DNA of 64,000 nucleotides from Marimonas arenosa (GTDB taxonomy: Bacteria; Pseudomonadota; Alphaproteobacteria; Rhodobacterales; Rhodobacteraceae). A model generated the notes under the pieces. That model was not told the origin of the DNA. It made no database searches and was given only the letters and a program-made list of their open reading frames with translations. The stretch is from positions 248,001 to 312,000 of the forward strand of contig NZ_JANHAX010000002.1 in the NCBI RefSeq assembly GCF_030848945.1. The letters are read 5' to 3'. This document shows positions 1 through 7,627 of the stretch, piece by piece (positions within the stretch are counted from its first letter, which is position 1; the number at the start of each line of letters is the position of its first letter). The position numbers and the translations under genes are program-made.

Positions 1-640
1 CAAGGTCTGCGAGCGGCTGACAGTCGCTTTCGATCTCGGAGCCGAAGCTGAGATTCTCGCGTTTCGACATGATGGCAACGCCGTGGTCGCCGACGGGACC
101 GCTGATCAGAACCACGTCCCCCGGCCGGGCCCGTTCGCCGCCGATCTCGATGCCCTCGGGCACCAAGCCCACGCCGGCGGTGTTGATATAGATGCCATCG
201 CCATGACCTTTTTCGACCACCTTGGTGTCGCCCGAGACGATCGCCACACCGGCCTCCTGGGCTGTCTTCGCCATGCTTTCGACGATGCGTTGCAGGTCGG
301 CCAGCGGGAAGCCTTCTTCGAGGATGAAGCCGGCGGTCAGGTATTTCGGCACGCCGCCGCCCATGGCGAGGTCATTGACCGTGCCGCAGACCGCGAGCTT
401 GCCGATATCGCCGCCGGGAAAGAACAGCGGCGAGACCACGAAGCTGTCGGTGCTCATCACGATCCGCCCCTCGGGCCGCGCCAGCAGCGCCGCGTCGTGT
501 TCACGGTTCAGTGCGGGGTTGTCGAAGGCGCCGAAGAACAGTTCCTCGATCAACTGCGCCATGGCACGGCCGCCGGCGCCGTGGCTCATGTCGATCTGGC
601 CGCGGGACAGGTCGAGGGCGCGGCGGCCGGTTCGGCTCAT
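1..640 (-). CDS. hypE: HypE, hydrogenase maturation (carbamoyl dehydratase), partial
   Basis: HypE takes the carbamoyl group handed over by HypF onto its C-terminal cysteine and dehydrates it to a thiocyanate, the source of the CN ligands of the [NiFe] site. The 213 N-terminal residues are present. They show the SHGAGGRAM start typical of HypE and the AIRS/PurM-type ATP-binding run with FFPGGDIGKLAVCGTVNDLAMGG and SGDTKVVEKG. The ATG at 640 overlaps the hypD stop by 4 bases, indicating translational coupling. The C-terminal half with the PRIC cysteine lies beyond position 1 and cannot be checked. Confidence 0.95.
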   Translation of the reverse strand, partial: MSRTGRRALDLSRGQIDMSHGAGGRAMAQLIEELFFGAFDNPALNREHDAALLARPEGRIVMSTDSFVVSPLFFPGGDIGKLAVCGTVNDLAMGGGVPKYLTAGFILEEGFPLADLQRIVESMAKTAQEAGVAIVSGDTKVVEKGHGDGIYINTAGVGLVPEGIEIGGERARPGDVVLISGPVGDHGVAIMSKRENLSFGSEIESDCQPLADL

Positions 641-1761
641 GCGGGGACAGCCTTTTTCTCGCGGAAGCGGCCATAGGTCCAATGCGCCGCGCAGGCGCCT
701 TCAGAGGACACCATGCAGGCGCCAAGCGGGTTTTCCGGCGTGCAGGGATCGCCGAAGATGCCGCAGTCCTCGGGTGTCTTTTCGCCGCGCAGGATGGCGC
801 CGCATTCGCAGGCCTTGTTCTCACGGGCGGGCTCGGTTTTGACAGAAAAGCGCTTTTCGGCATCGAAATCGGCATAGGCGTCGGCGATTTTCAGCGCTGA
901 ATGCGGAACTTCACCGAGGCCGCGCCACTCAAAACTGTCGCGCAGGTCGAAGACCTCGTCCATCAGGGCGATGGCGCGGGTGTTGCCTTCCGGGGTGACG
1001 GCGCGGGAATATTCGTTTTCGACCTCGGCCCGGCCGTCGTTGACTTGCCGCACCAGTTGCAGCACGGCTTGCATGACGTCGAGCGGTTCAAATCCGGCAA
1101 TCACCACCGGCTTGGCATAATCACGGGTGAATTCCTCGTAAGGCTGCGTGCCGATCACGGTGGAGACATGCGCGGGGCCGACGAACCCGTCGAGCGGCAC
1201 TTTCTCTCCATCGCCGAGGATCGCGCGCATCGCCGCGGGGGTCAGCACGTGATTGCAGTGAACCGAGAAGTTCCTGAGCCCTTTCGCCGTCGCCTGTTTC
1301 AGCGCCAAGGCGGTGGGGGGCGTGGTGGTCTCGAAGCCGATGGCGAAAAACACGACCTGCCGGCCGGGGTTTTCCTCGGCGATGCGCAGCGCATCCATGA
1401 CGGAATAGATCATCCGGATGTCGGCGCCGCGGGCCTTGGCTTTCATCAGGCTGTCGAATTTCGAGCCCGGCACGCGCATCAGGTCGGCATAGGTGCAAAG
1501 GATAACGTCATGTTGGGTGGCCAAAGCCACCGCCACGTCAACGCGACCGACCGGCAGCACGCAGACCGGGCAGCCGGGACCGTGGATCATCTCCACCGCC
1601 GGCGGCAGCAGGTCTTCGACACCATAGCGGGCGATGGCGTGGGTGTGGCCGCCACAGAATTCCATGAAGCGATAGCTCCGGCCCGGCGCGACCTCTGCGG
1701 CAATGGCCCTGGCCAGGGTTTTCGCGAGTGCCGGATCGCGGAACTCCTCGATATACTTCAT
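637..1761 (-). CDS. hypD: HypD, hydrogenase maturation Fe-S scaffold
   Basis: HypD carries an iron-sulfur cluster and, with HypC, holds the iron on which the Fe(CN)2CO unit is assembled. The 374-residue length is normal. All hallmark motifs are visible: FCGGHTHAIARYG near residues 35-47, GPGCPVC at 61-67, GFETTTPPTA, and the C-terminal cysteine-rich cluster-binding segment beginning CECGAIL with later PEDCGIFGDPC and GACMVSSEGAC. The ATG at 1761 overlaps the hypC stop and the stop overlaps hypE, so hypC-hypD-hypE are translationally coupled. Confidence 0.97.
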   Translation of the reverse strand: MKYIEEFRDPALAKTLARAIAAEVAPGRSYRFMEFCGGHTHAIARYGVEDLLPPAVEMIHGPGCPVCVLPVGRVDVAVALATQHDVILCTYADLMRVPGSKFDSLMKAKARGADIRMIYSVMDALRIAEENPGRQVVFFAIGFETTTPPTALALKQATAKGLRNFSVHCNHVLTPAAMRAILGDGEKVPLDGFVGPAHVSTVIGTQPYEEFTRDYAKPVVIAGFEPLDVMQAVLQLVRQVNDGRAEVENEYSRAVTPEGNTRAIALMDEVFDLRDSFEWRGLGEVPHSALKIADAYADFDAEKRFSVKTEPARENKACECGAILRGEKTPEDCGIFGDPCTPENPLGACMVSSEGACAAHWTYGRFREKKAVPA

Positions 1762-1985
1762 GCTGCGGCTCCCGTCCCGGCCTCGGCAAAGAGCGCCAGC
1801 GTGCGCTGTGCCTCTTCCTCGCTCAGGAGCGACAGGGCGTAGCCGACATGCACGATCACGTAGTCGCCGGGACCGGCTTCGGGGACGAGGTCAAGCGAGA
1901 CTTCCTTGGTCACACCTTCGAGTTCGACATCGGCGAGGCCATCTTCGCGCATAGCGATGATCCGGGCGGGAATAGCTAGGCACAT
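1758..1985 (-). CDS. hypC: HypC/HupF-type hydrogenase maturation chaperone
   Basis: A 75-residue protein starting MCLAIPARI, the signature of HypC, in which the cysteine at position 2 (after Met removal the N-terminal residue) binds the Fe(CN)2CO precursor together with HypD. It also has the GDYVIVHVGYALS strand typical of the small beta-barrel. The start at 1985 lies inside the 3' end of the short hypF gene (10-base overlap) and the stop overlaps hypD. The HypC, HupF and HybG subfamilies cannot be separated by eye. Confidence 0.95.
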   Translation of the reverse strand: MCLAIPARIIAMREDGLADVELEGVTKEVSLDLVPEAGPGDYVIVHVGYALSLLSEEEAQRTLALFAEAGTGAAA

Positions 1986-3079
1986 GGTGCATCTCCTTGC
2001 ATCTGACGCTCGGCGGTGAGCGCGGCAGCGATGGCCTGCCCGAAACTCAGGCCGGCATCTCCGGGCGACAGTTTCATCGGGCGCAACACTTCTATTCCAT
2101 CCGCCTCGAGCCGTGTGGTCAAGGCTTCGGTGAAGACCCGGTTGAGAAAACATCCGCCGCCGACGGCAATTGTGGAGAGCCCCGTCGTCTTACGCGCTTC
2201 GCGCACCTGATCAGCGAAGCCGGCAGCCAGCGTGCCGTGAAACAGATTCGCGCCGCGTTCAGGGGTGAGGTCTGAAACGCGGTCGAGCAGGGGGGCGAAG
2301 TCGAGGCGTCCGTCTACCAGCGTCCATCCGCCTTCCATGGTGTCGGGCGCGTTGGCCATGGCTTCGAGCGCCATCGGCGCCTGGCCTTCGAACGTGGCCA
2401 CCGGGTGTACGCCCAGGAGTCCGCAGGCGGCATCGAAGAGACGCCCGCAGGAGGAGGTTTCCGGCGCGTTGACCCTGCGGTCGAGCATCTGCGCCAGCAG
2501 CGCGGCGTGCGGCTGGTCCGCGAACCGCGTCGCGATCTCGTCACCCCGACCCAGCCGCCAGAGCGCGGCGGCGGCCATCCGCCAGGGCTCGCGGGCGGCG
2601 ACATCGCCGCCCGGCTGGGGGAGCATGGCAAGATGGCCGATGCGGGTGAAGACCGGGCCGTCGACCTCGAGAAGTTCGCCGCCCCAGCTTTCGCCGCCCG
2701 GTCCCAGCCCGAAGCCGTCGAGCGACAGGCCGAGCACCGCGCCGTGTTGACCGTGCTCCCATTGCGTGGCCAGGGTGTGGGCATGGTGATGCTGCACGCC
2801 GAGCGGAACACAGTCCAGCGTGGCCGCGGTGCGGGTGGAGTGGAAGTCAGGGTGCAGGTCGTGGGCGGCCATCACCGGCGGTGTGGCGCCGTCGAGCAGC
2901 CCGGCCAGCAGCGTGTCGTAGCGTTGAACGGCCTCGAGCGTGCCAAGGTCGCCGGCGTCCGGGGTCACACGGGCCCTGGTGCCGTCGATGTGGCAGAGAC
3001 TGGCCTTGAGAAAGGCACCCAAGCCCAACACGGGCGGCAACGCGCGGGGCAGGTCGAGAAAGGTGTCGCGGCCGGTCAT
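1976..3079 (-). CDS. hypF: Short HypF (C-terminal Kae1-like half only)
   Basis: Normal HypF (about 750 residues) has acylphosphatase, zinc-finger, YrdC and Kae1-like domains, and moves carbamoyl from carbamoyl phosphate via carbamoyl-adenylate to HypE. This 367-residue product corresponds only to the C-terminal Kae1-like domain. It has the metal-binding GVQHHHAHTLA motif, the LGLSLDGFGLG strand and a GGCFLNRVF motif near the end. The ATG at 3079 overlaps the hypA stop. No acylphosphatase, zinc-finger or YrdC part is encoded upstream, since hypA follows immediately. Short HypF forms without the N-terminal part are known (HypF1 of Cupriavidus necator). The missing steps would need another gene or an alternative route. 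Confidence 0.85.
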   Translation of the reverse strand: MTGRDTFLDLPRALPPVLGLGAFLKASLCHIDGTRARVTPDAGDLGTLEAVQRYDTLLAGLLDGATPPVMAAHDLHPDFHSTRTAATLDCVPLGVQHHHAHTLATQWEHGQHGAVLGLSLDGFGLGPGGESWGGELLEVDGPVFTRIGHLAMLPQPGGDVAAREPWRMAAAALWRLGRGDEIATRFADQPHAALLAQMLDRRVNAPETSSCGRLFDAACGLLGVHPVATFEGQAPMALEAMANAPDTMEGGWTLVDGRLDFAPLLDRVSDLTPERGANLFHGTLAAGFADQVREARKTTGLSTIAVGGGCFLNRVFTEALTTRLEADGIEVLRPMKLSPGDAGLSFGQAIAAALTAERQMQGDAPCA

Positions 3080-3417
3080 GCCACCTCCATCTCCTTCACC
3101 CGCATGTCCTCGCCGGCGGTAACCTGCAGCTTGTAGCCGCCGCACTCGGGACAGGCGTCGACCAGCGATTTGACCGGCACAGCCTGGCCGCAGTCGTGGC
3201 ACCAGGCCCGGCCCGGGAGCCGCGCGATCTCGAGCCGGGCGCCGTCGGCCAGCGTGCCCTTGACCACCGCGGTGAAGGAAAAGGCCAGCGCGTCGGGGTC
3301 AACATGGCTGAGTGCGCCGACTTCGAGCCAGACCGCGACCACCTTGTCCGCGCCGGCGCGGCGGGCGTGGTCTTCGCAGATCCGCAGGACGCCTTCGGCG
3401 AGCGCCATTTCATGCAT
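3076..3417 (-). CDS. hypA: HypA, nickel insertion protein
   Basis: HypA delivers nickel to the hydrogenase large subunit precursor, normally with the GTPase HypB. The 113-residue product starts MHEMALAEG, whose Met-His pair is the nickel site of the family. It carries the zinc site CHDC...CPEC near residues 73-93. The reading frame overlaps the hupK-like gene upstream by 8 bases and the short hypF downstream by 4. HypB, which usually sits next to HypA, is not encoded here. Confidence 0.96.
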   Translation of the reverse strand: MHEMALAEGVLRICEDHARRAGADKVVAVWLEVGALSHVDPDALAFSFTAVVKGTLADGARLEIARLPGRAWCHDCGQAVPVKSLVDACPECGGYKLQVTAGEDMRVKEMEVA

Positions 3418-4402
3418 GGCGCACCTCCAGCTCGAACTCGACGCAGGGGTCCACGGCGAGGATATGCAACGCGGCCGCGCGGTCGAGGCCGTCTGCGCGG
3501 GCGCCCAGAAGCCCCGCGCTCACCGGGCCGTCGGGGCGGAAGTTTTTCTCGGTCGGGGCATCGATGGTGTAGGCGGTGATGCGACCATCGGCGATCTCGA
3601 CCCGGTGGGTCAGGGGACCGCGCGCGGTTTCGACCACGGCAATGCCGTGGCCGGAGAGACAAGCGGGTTGTTGTGGTGCGGCCGGCACCACCTGGGACAG
3701 GGCGCGGCGAAGTTCCGGCACCATGCCAGCGAGGTCAGTCAGGCCGGCGGTGAGCCGGGCGGTGAGGCCCGGACCGTGCCGGGCGCGCATCTCGGCGACG
3801 GCGGGGGCCTCCCAGCGACGGGAGAAAGTGCCGCCCTCGGGTGCCACGTCTGCGGGCAGGGCACCGAAGCCGTCGAGACCGGCGTCAGTCACTGCCGCGG
3901 CGAGGTCGTTGTTCGTGACGAAATTTTTTACCGCTGCTTCGAGCTGTTCCAGCGTTTGTTCCGCTTGGGCCAGATCTGCTTCGGGCTGCCCGGCTCCGGG
4001 AGTTCGCCAAGTCGATCCGAAAAAAAGCGCCGTCTCGAGCGCCTGCTCGGCGGCGAGGCAGGCGCGCGGCAGGGCAGGATCGGGCGGCAAACCCAGGGCG
4101 CGAGGCCAGTGCAGGGCAAACCGCATTGCCAGTTGCGACAGGGTCTCGGCGCGGCGCAGAACGTCGCGCGCGGCTGCGATGCCGGGCCGGGCCGCAAATC
4201 CCAAGGCGGTTTCGATCGCGCCGAGCGCGGCAATGGTCTGGGCCCGGCCGCACAGCGAATAGACCGTGCCGATCCGCGCCGGCAGCTCGGTTGCGGACAT
4301 GCCGGTGAAGGCGAGGGTCGCCGAACCTGTGTCGCGCGCCCGAATGGACACGTCCCGGACCCGGCCGTCTCTGATGTCGAGCGTGATACCTATCTTTGCC
4401 AT
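3410..4402 (-). CDS. hupK: HupK-like hydrogenase expression/formation protein
   Basis: A 330-residue protein that ends ILAVDPCVEFELEV, recalling the DPCxxC end of [NiFe]-hydrogenase large subunits but lacking the second cysteine. The upstream cysteine region (YSLCGRAQT near residue 48) also recalls the large-subunit RICGVC motif in degenerate form. This pattern fits HupK/HoxV-type proteins, thought to act as a scaffold resembling the large subunit during cofactor transfer. Assignment rests on these motifs and on the place upstream of hypA. The ATG at 4402 was chosen over an in-frame upstream extension because MAKIGITLDI begins a proper beta strand. Confidence 0.8.
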   Translation of the reverse strand: MAKIGITLDIRDGRVRDVSIRARDTGSATLAFTGMSATELPARIGTVYSLCGRAQTIAALGAIETALGFAARPGIAAARDVLRRAETLSQLAMRFALHWPRALGLPPDPALPRACLAAEQALETALFFGSTWRTPGAGQPEADLAQAEQTLEQLEAAVKNFVTNNDLAAAVTDAGLDGFGALPADVAPEGGTFSRRWEAPAVAEMRARHGPGLTARLTAGLTDLAGMVPELRRALSQVVPAAPQQPACLSGHGIAVVETARGPLTHRVEIADGRITAYTIDAPTEKNFRPDGPVSAGLLGARADGLDRAAALHILAVDPCVEFELEVRHA

Positions 4403-4461
4403 CGTCCTGCCGGCCTGTTTCCTGCCTGATAGTATTGTTCCCGGACCGAATTGGACGGCCT

Positions 4462-4764
4462 TCAAGAGTAGATGTTCATGTATTTCATGCAGATTACCCG
4501 CAGGCAGGACGAGATGTTCTTGTCGTTCGCCACCAGGCACTGGTCGTGGATGCGAGTGATCAACTGCGGCAGGGTGATCCCCATGCGGTCGGACATGTCC
4601 TCGAGCACGGTCCAGAACACCCGTTCCAGCCGGACCGTGGTGGAGTGGCCGTGGATGCGGAACCCGCGCCGTTCGGGCACGAATTCACTCACCTGATCGA
4701 GGGAACAGGCGTTGAACATGTGACCGAGAAAGTCGTTCGGGTCGATTTCGACATAAATTGACAT
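4462..4764 (-). CDS. Ribbon-helix-helix domain protein
   Basis: A 100-residue protein with a basic strand (residues about 38-46, HSTTVRLERVF) followed by two helices, the pattern of the RHH_4-type ribbon-helix-helix family of alphaproteobacteria, which bind DNA as dimers. The start at 4764 is supported by a GAGGAGG Shine-Dalgarno sequence 9-10 bases upstream. An in-frame extension to 4935 would run through the promoter region shared with the divergent sulfur cluster. It heads the hydrogenase accessory genes with a gap of about 60 bases, so it may regulate them, the opposite cluster, or both. No target is shown. Confidence 0.75.
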   Translation of the reverse strand: MSIYVEIDPNDFLGHMFNACSLDQVSEFVPERRGFRIHGHSTTVRLERVFWTVLEDMSDRMGITLPQLITRIHDQCLVANDKNISSCLRVICMKYMNIYS

Positions 4765-4957
4765 CCGTCGCGGGCCTCCTCGGCTCGTACATTTCTCAGC
4801 CTTCTCAAGGCTTTGAAACAATTCCACAATCCCTGTCCACGCGATAAACCGGACAGCAACGGGCATGTTTCCAATAATTACTACCGAATCTCCCGGCAGT
4901 GTCATTATCCTGATTGCATATCCGCCGGGATACATTGAGCCAGATCAGGGAGGGGGT
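4765..4957. promoter_or_regulatory. Shared divergent intergenic region
   Basis: The 193 bases separate the ribbon-helix-helix/hyp genes (leftward) from the YeeE/YedE sulfur cluster (rightward). They are AT-richer than the flanking genes and must hold promoters for both directions. I could not assign a convincing -35/-10 pair or operator. Confidence 0.5.
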
Positions 4958-5455
4958 ATGGCAGCCGAGTTTTTCAAGAAAACCCTGGATCCGGTGATCG
5001 CTTTGTCTGCGATCGCGGTTCTCGATATCTTCCTGTTCCTGATCGTTGGCGCCTGGACGGTTGGCGGCGGCGAGACCATGATGACCGGGCTCATTGCCCA
5101 GGCCGTCATGGGGGACGAGCTTGAGCGTATCCCGTTCTGGAGCCTCGTCTTCACGCCCGATCCGACCTACTGGAAGATCTATATCAGCCTCGGCATGCTG
5201 TTCGGCGCCTTCGTCGGCGCGATACTGAGCAAGGAATTCTATATCCGCATGCCGCGGCGGCTGTCGGAATGGGTGTTGATCACCATCGGCGGGCTGCTGA
5301 TGGGGATCGGGATCCGGCTGGCCTTCGTCTGCAACGTCTCGACCTTCTTCGGGATGACGCCCGAGATGAATATGGGCGGCTATCTTGCCATTTCCGGCAT
5401 CATCGCCGGGGCCTGGGTCGGCTCGCTGATCTACAAGAAAATCCTGGAGGGCTGA
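4958..5455 (+). CDS. YeeE/YedE family membrane protein, half A
   Basis: A 165-residue membrane protein with about four hydrophobic segments and a YeeE-type motif GIRLAFVCNVSTFFGM, whose cysteine (about residue 126) lines up with the thiosulfate-relay cysteines of the family. YeeE/YedE proteins move thiosulfate or sulfane sulfur across the inner membrane. Here, as in many bacteria, the transporter is split over two adjacent genes. The ATG at 4958 follows a GGGAGGGGG Shine-Dalgarno sequence; the longer frame from 4865 runs into the promoter region. Only 3 bases separate it from half B. Confidence 0.85.
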   Translation: MAAEFFKKTLDPVIALSAIAVLDIFLFLIVGAWTVGGGETMMTGLIAQAVMGDELERIPFWSLVFTPDPTYWKIYISLGMLFGAFVGAILSKEFYIRMPRRLSEWVLITIGGLLMGIGIRLAFVCNVSTFFGMTPEMNMGGYLAISGIIAGAWVGSLIYKKILEG

Positions 5456-5458
5456 GAC

Positions 5459-6097
5459 ATGAGCGCCATCGGTCAATGCCTCGTCGCTTTTGTCTTCGGC
5501 TCGGTCGTGGGGCTGCTGGTGCAGCGGTCGCGGTTCTGCAACACCGCGGCGCTGCGGGACGCGATCCTGTTCAAGACCTACCGCAACACCAAGGCGCTGC
5601 TGGTGGCGATGATGATCCTGACGCTGGGTTTCACGCTGTTCCTGACCTTCGGCGAGGGCAATCCGATGCATTTCGACGTCGGGCTCAACACCTTTGCCGG
5701 ACTGTTCATCTTCGGGGTCGGCATGGTTCTGGCCGGGGCCTGCACGGTGTCGACCTGGGTCAAGACCGGCGAGGGCAATGTTGGGGCTCTCTGGGCGCTG
5801 TTGTTCACCTTCGTCGGGATGTTCCTGTTTTCGCTGGTCTGGTCGGTGAACTACTGGCCGCCGGCGCCGGCGTCGATGACCGGGGAGCCGAACCTCGAGG
5901 CGTTCCAGCTGGGTTATTCCAACGCCGCGACGCTGCAGGAAAAATTCGGTATTCCGGCGATCGTCTTCGGGGTGATCCAGACCGGGGTTCTGGTGCTGAT
6001 CTATCGCGCCATCCGGCGCAAGGAGGAGGCGCAGGCCGAGCGGCACCGGAAATCGCAGGCCGCGCACAAGGACATGCAGGCGCAGCCTGCCGAGTGA
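5459..6097 (+). CDS. YeeE/YedE family membrane protein, half B
   Basis: A 212-residue membrane protein with RSRFCNTAALRD near residue 25 and LAGACTVSTWVKTGEGNVGA near residue 95. These are the two cysteine motifs expected in YeeE/YedE thiosulfate or sulfane-sulfur importers. At least five hydrophobic helices are seen, followed by a short charged cytoplasmic tail from about residue 190. It is presumed to pair with the preceding half A. A TusA-like carrier follows directly, the usual cytoplasmic acceptor partner. Confidence 0.88.
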   Translation: MSAIGQCLVAFVFGSVVGLLVQRSRFCNTAALRDAILFKTYRNTKALLVAMMILTLGFTLFLTFGEGNPMHFDVGLNTFAGLFIFGVGMVLAGACTVSTWVKTGEGNVGALWALLFTFVGMFLFSLVWSVNYWPPAPASMTGEPNLEAFQLGYSNAATLQEKFGIPAIVFGVIQTGVLVLIYRAIRRKEEAQAERHRKSQAAHKDMQAQPAE

Positions 6098-6122
6098 AGC
6101 GACAGACAAGGAGGAGGACGAG

Positions 6123-6425
6123 ATGGGCCTTTTCGGACGCAAGAAGACGGAAGACAGCGGCGGTGGCGGCAATGCCACGCTGACCTCGGGCGAAGTGGTT
6201 TCGATTGCGCGCAGCGTCGATTGCATCGGTGACAGCTGTCCCCGGCCGCAACTGATGACCAAGAAGGCGGTGGGCCAGGTCGGTTCGGGCGACGTGGTCG
6301 AGGTTCTGGTGGACAACCCGTCCTCGGTCGAGGCGCTGCCGCCGATGTGCGACGAACTGGGCGCGGTGCATCTGGAGACGATCCAGGAGCCGCGCTGCTG
6401 GAAAGTCTACCTACGCAAGGATTGA
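6123..6425 (+). CDS. TusA-family sulfur carrier protein
   Basis: A 100-residue TusA-like protein. The family holds persulfide sulfur on the cysteine of a CPxP motif, seen here as Cys39 in SCPRPQL. A further cysteine five residues before it (Cys34) gives CxxxxC, which is not part of the classic TusA core. A lysine/glycine-rich N-terminal extension of about 22 residues precedes the domain. It would accept sulfur from the split YeeE importer just upstream and pass it to the DsrE-type proteins downstream. GGAGGAGG lies 4-12 bases upstream of the start. Confidence 0.85.
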   Translation: MGLFGRKKTEDSGGGGNATLTSGEVVSIARSVDCIGDSCPRPQLMTKKAVGQVGSGDVVEVLVDNPSSVEALPPMCDELGAVHLETIQEPRCWKVYLRKD

Positions 6426-6429
6426 TGCG

Positions 6430-6639
6430 ATGACCGCCCCGAAGCTGATCATGCATGCCTATGCCTGGGCCTCGCTTGCCGTGGTGGTGATCGGGCTTGT
6501 CTGGCTCCTGATCTTCCCGCCGCCGAGCATGCGGGTCGACCGGGACGGGGTGCCGCATTTCACCCCGCTGGTCGAGCACCCGATCTCGGGCGAAGGTGTC
6601 AGCGTGAACGTGCTGATCCGGCATTACCGGGGCGATTGA
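6430..6639 (+). CDS. Small single-pass membrane protein, unknown
   Basis: A 69-residue protein with one clear transmembrane helix (about residues 11-29, WASLAVVVIGLVWLLIF). A polar part follows (residues 30-69) that should face the periplasm if the N-terminus is cytoplasmic. No family recognised. It starts 4 bases after the TusA-like gene and is followed 12 bases on by a 28-residue membrane peptide gene. Tight packing in the sulfur cluster argues that it is translated and serves the same process. Confidence 0.7.
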   Translation: MTAPKLIMHAYAWASLAVVVIGLVWLLIFPPPSMRVDRDGVPHFTPLVEHPISGEGVSVNVLIRHYRGD

Positions 6640-6651
6640 CAGGAGGGTGAA

Positions 6652-6738
6652 ATGGACCTGGAAACCACAGCGCATGTTGTCTTAGGCGTTCTTGCCTTCG
6701 GGGTGATGTTTGTCGCCTTTCTCAAGGACTCGATGTGA
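6652..6738 (+). CDS. 28-residue membrane peptide
   Basis: A very short reading frame (28 codons) encoding a hydrophobic helix with a short acidic N-terminus (MDLETTAHVV) and a charged end (FLKDSM). An AGGAGG Shine-Dalgarno sequence lies 5 bases before the ATG and another GGAG-rich site follows for the next gene, so translation is likely. It fills the gap between two cluster genes exactly. It could be a small subunit stabilising a membrane complex, as with other tiny single-helix proteins. No homologue recognised. Confidence 0.6.
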   Translation: MDLETTAHVVLGVLAFGVMFVAFLKDSM

Positions 6739-6750
6739 GGGAGGGAGAAG

Positions 6751-7023
6751 ATGGATCGTAGCAGCGCGATATTCTGTGTCGGCAGTCTTGCCGCCTGCCT
6801 TGCGATCTCGGCGGTGGCCTTTCCCTATGCCGCACTCGATCGCGACGTGGTCGAGCAGGCGCGGGTGCCGCAGCCGGCCGAAACCATGGCGCTGGTGAAT
6901 GTCGGCGAAGGATTCGGCGAACTGCCGGTGGAGGAGTTGATGTTCTATTACGTCGAGACTCCGCCGGCTCCGATCGCGGTCGGTGCACCTGCGGCGCCGG
7001 AAATCAAGTTCGGGGGCTGCTGA
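6751..7023 (+). CDS. Exported small protein, unknown
   Basis: A 90-residue product with a signal-peptide-like N-terminus (hydrophobic residues 6-24) and a mature part of about 65 residues that is proline-rich near its end and terminates in GGC. The single cysteine in the mature part is the last residue, an exposed position that would suit carrying a sulfur atom, though this is only inference. It is preceded by GGAGGGAG and its stop abuts the next start. Confidence 0.6.
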   Translation: MDRSSAIFCVGSLAACLAISAVAFPYAALDRDVVEQARVPQPAETMALVNVGEGFGELPVEELMFYYVETPPAPIAVGAPAAPEIKFGGC

Positions 7024-7024
7024 A

Positions 7025-7606
7025 ATGGGCGCCGGGCTCTGGTTGGACGGACTCACCGGCCCGGCCCGGCGGATCTGGGCCGCCGCACTGTTTGGGCTGG
7101 CGCTGGTATCGCCTGCGACGGCGCAACCGGTCGGAGTGCTGGACACGGTGCCCGAGGGTGCGGCCGTGCTCGACATTCGGGACGAGGGGGCCTGCTTGGA
7201 GGCCTCGCTGTCCGGGGCGCGCTGCCTGCCGGCGGACTGGTTGCTTCCGGCAAACGGTCCGATGATCGGGTTCCATGCCTTGCGCTGGCTGTTCGGCACG
7301 GTCGGGTTGCGCGGGGATGAGGTGCTGGTGATCTATGACGGGACCGAGCGCCCGGGCGATGTTGGCTTTGCTGTTGCCGCTCTGGCGCATCTGGCCGGGC
7401 AGGCAGAGGTCGCGGTGCATCGGGGACCCGGCACCGTTTCGGACGCGGGTGGCGAGAGCCGCAACCTGAGCCGCGAAGCGGTCTATACCGCGCCGATGCG
7501 GATCGCCGAAATGGTGGTGTCTGACGTGCCGAAGGGGCGGCTCAGCGACCAGCTCGCGGGATTTGCGAAAACGGGCGGGGTGGTCGTGTTCCCGCCGCGG
7601 AACTGA
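7025..7606 (+). CDS. Exported rhodanese-fold protein without catalytic cysteine
   Basis: A 193-residue product with a probable signal peptide (residues 1-34, cleavage near SPATA-QP) and a rhodanese-like pattern: AVLDIRDEGAC, GARCLPADW, then DEVLVIYDG. In active rhodaneses the strand VLVIY is followed at once by the catalytic Cys loop; here it reads DGTERPGD, so the catalytic cysteine is replaced. Two cysteines near residues 58 and 68 remain. It may bind rather than transfer sulfur, or support another exported component. The ATG at 7025 lies 1 base after the previous stop. Confidence 0.7.
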   Translation: MGAGLWLDGLTGPARRIWAAALFGLALVSPATAQPVGVLDTVPEGAAVLDIRDEGACLEASLSGARCLPADWLLPANGPMIGFHALRWLFGTVGLRGDEVLVIYDGTERPGDVGFAVAALAHLAGQAEVAVHRGPGTVSDAGGESRNLSREAVYTAPMRIAEMVVSDVPKGRLSDQLAGFAKTGGVVVFPPRN

Positions 7607-7627
7607 CCGGGAACAGGAGGTCGACGG

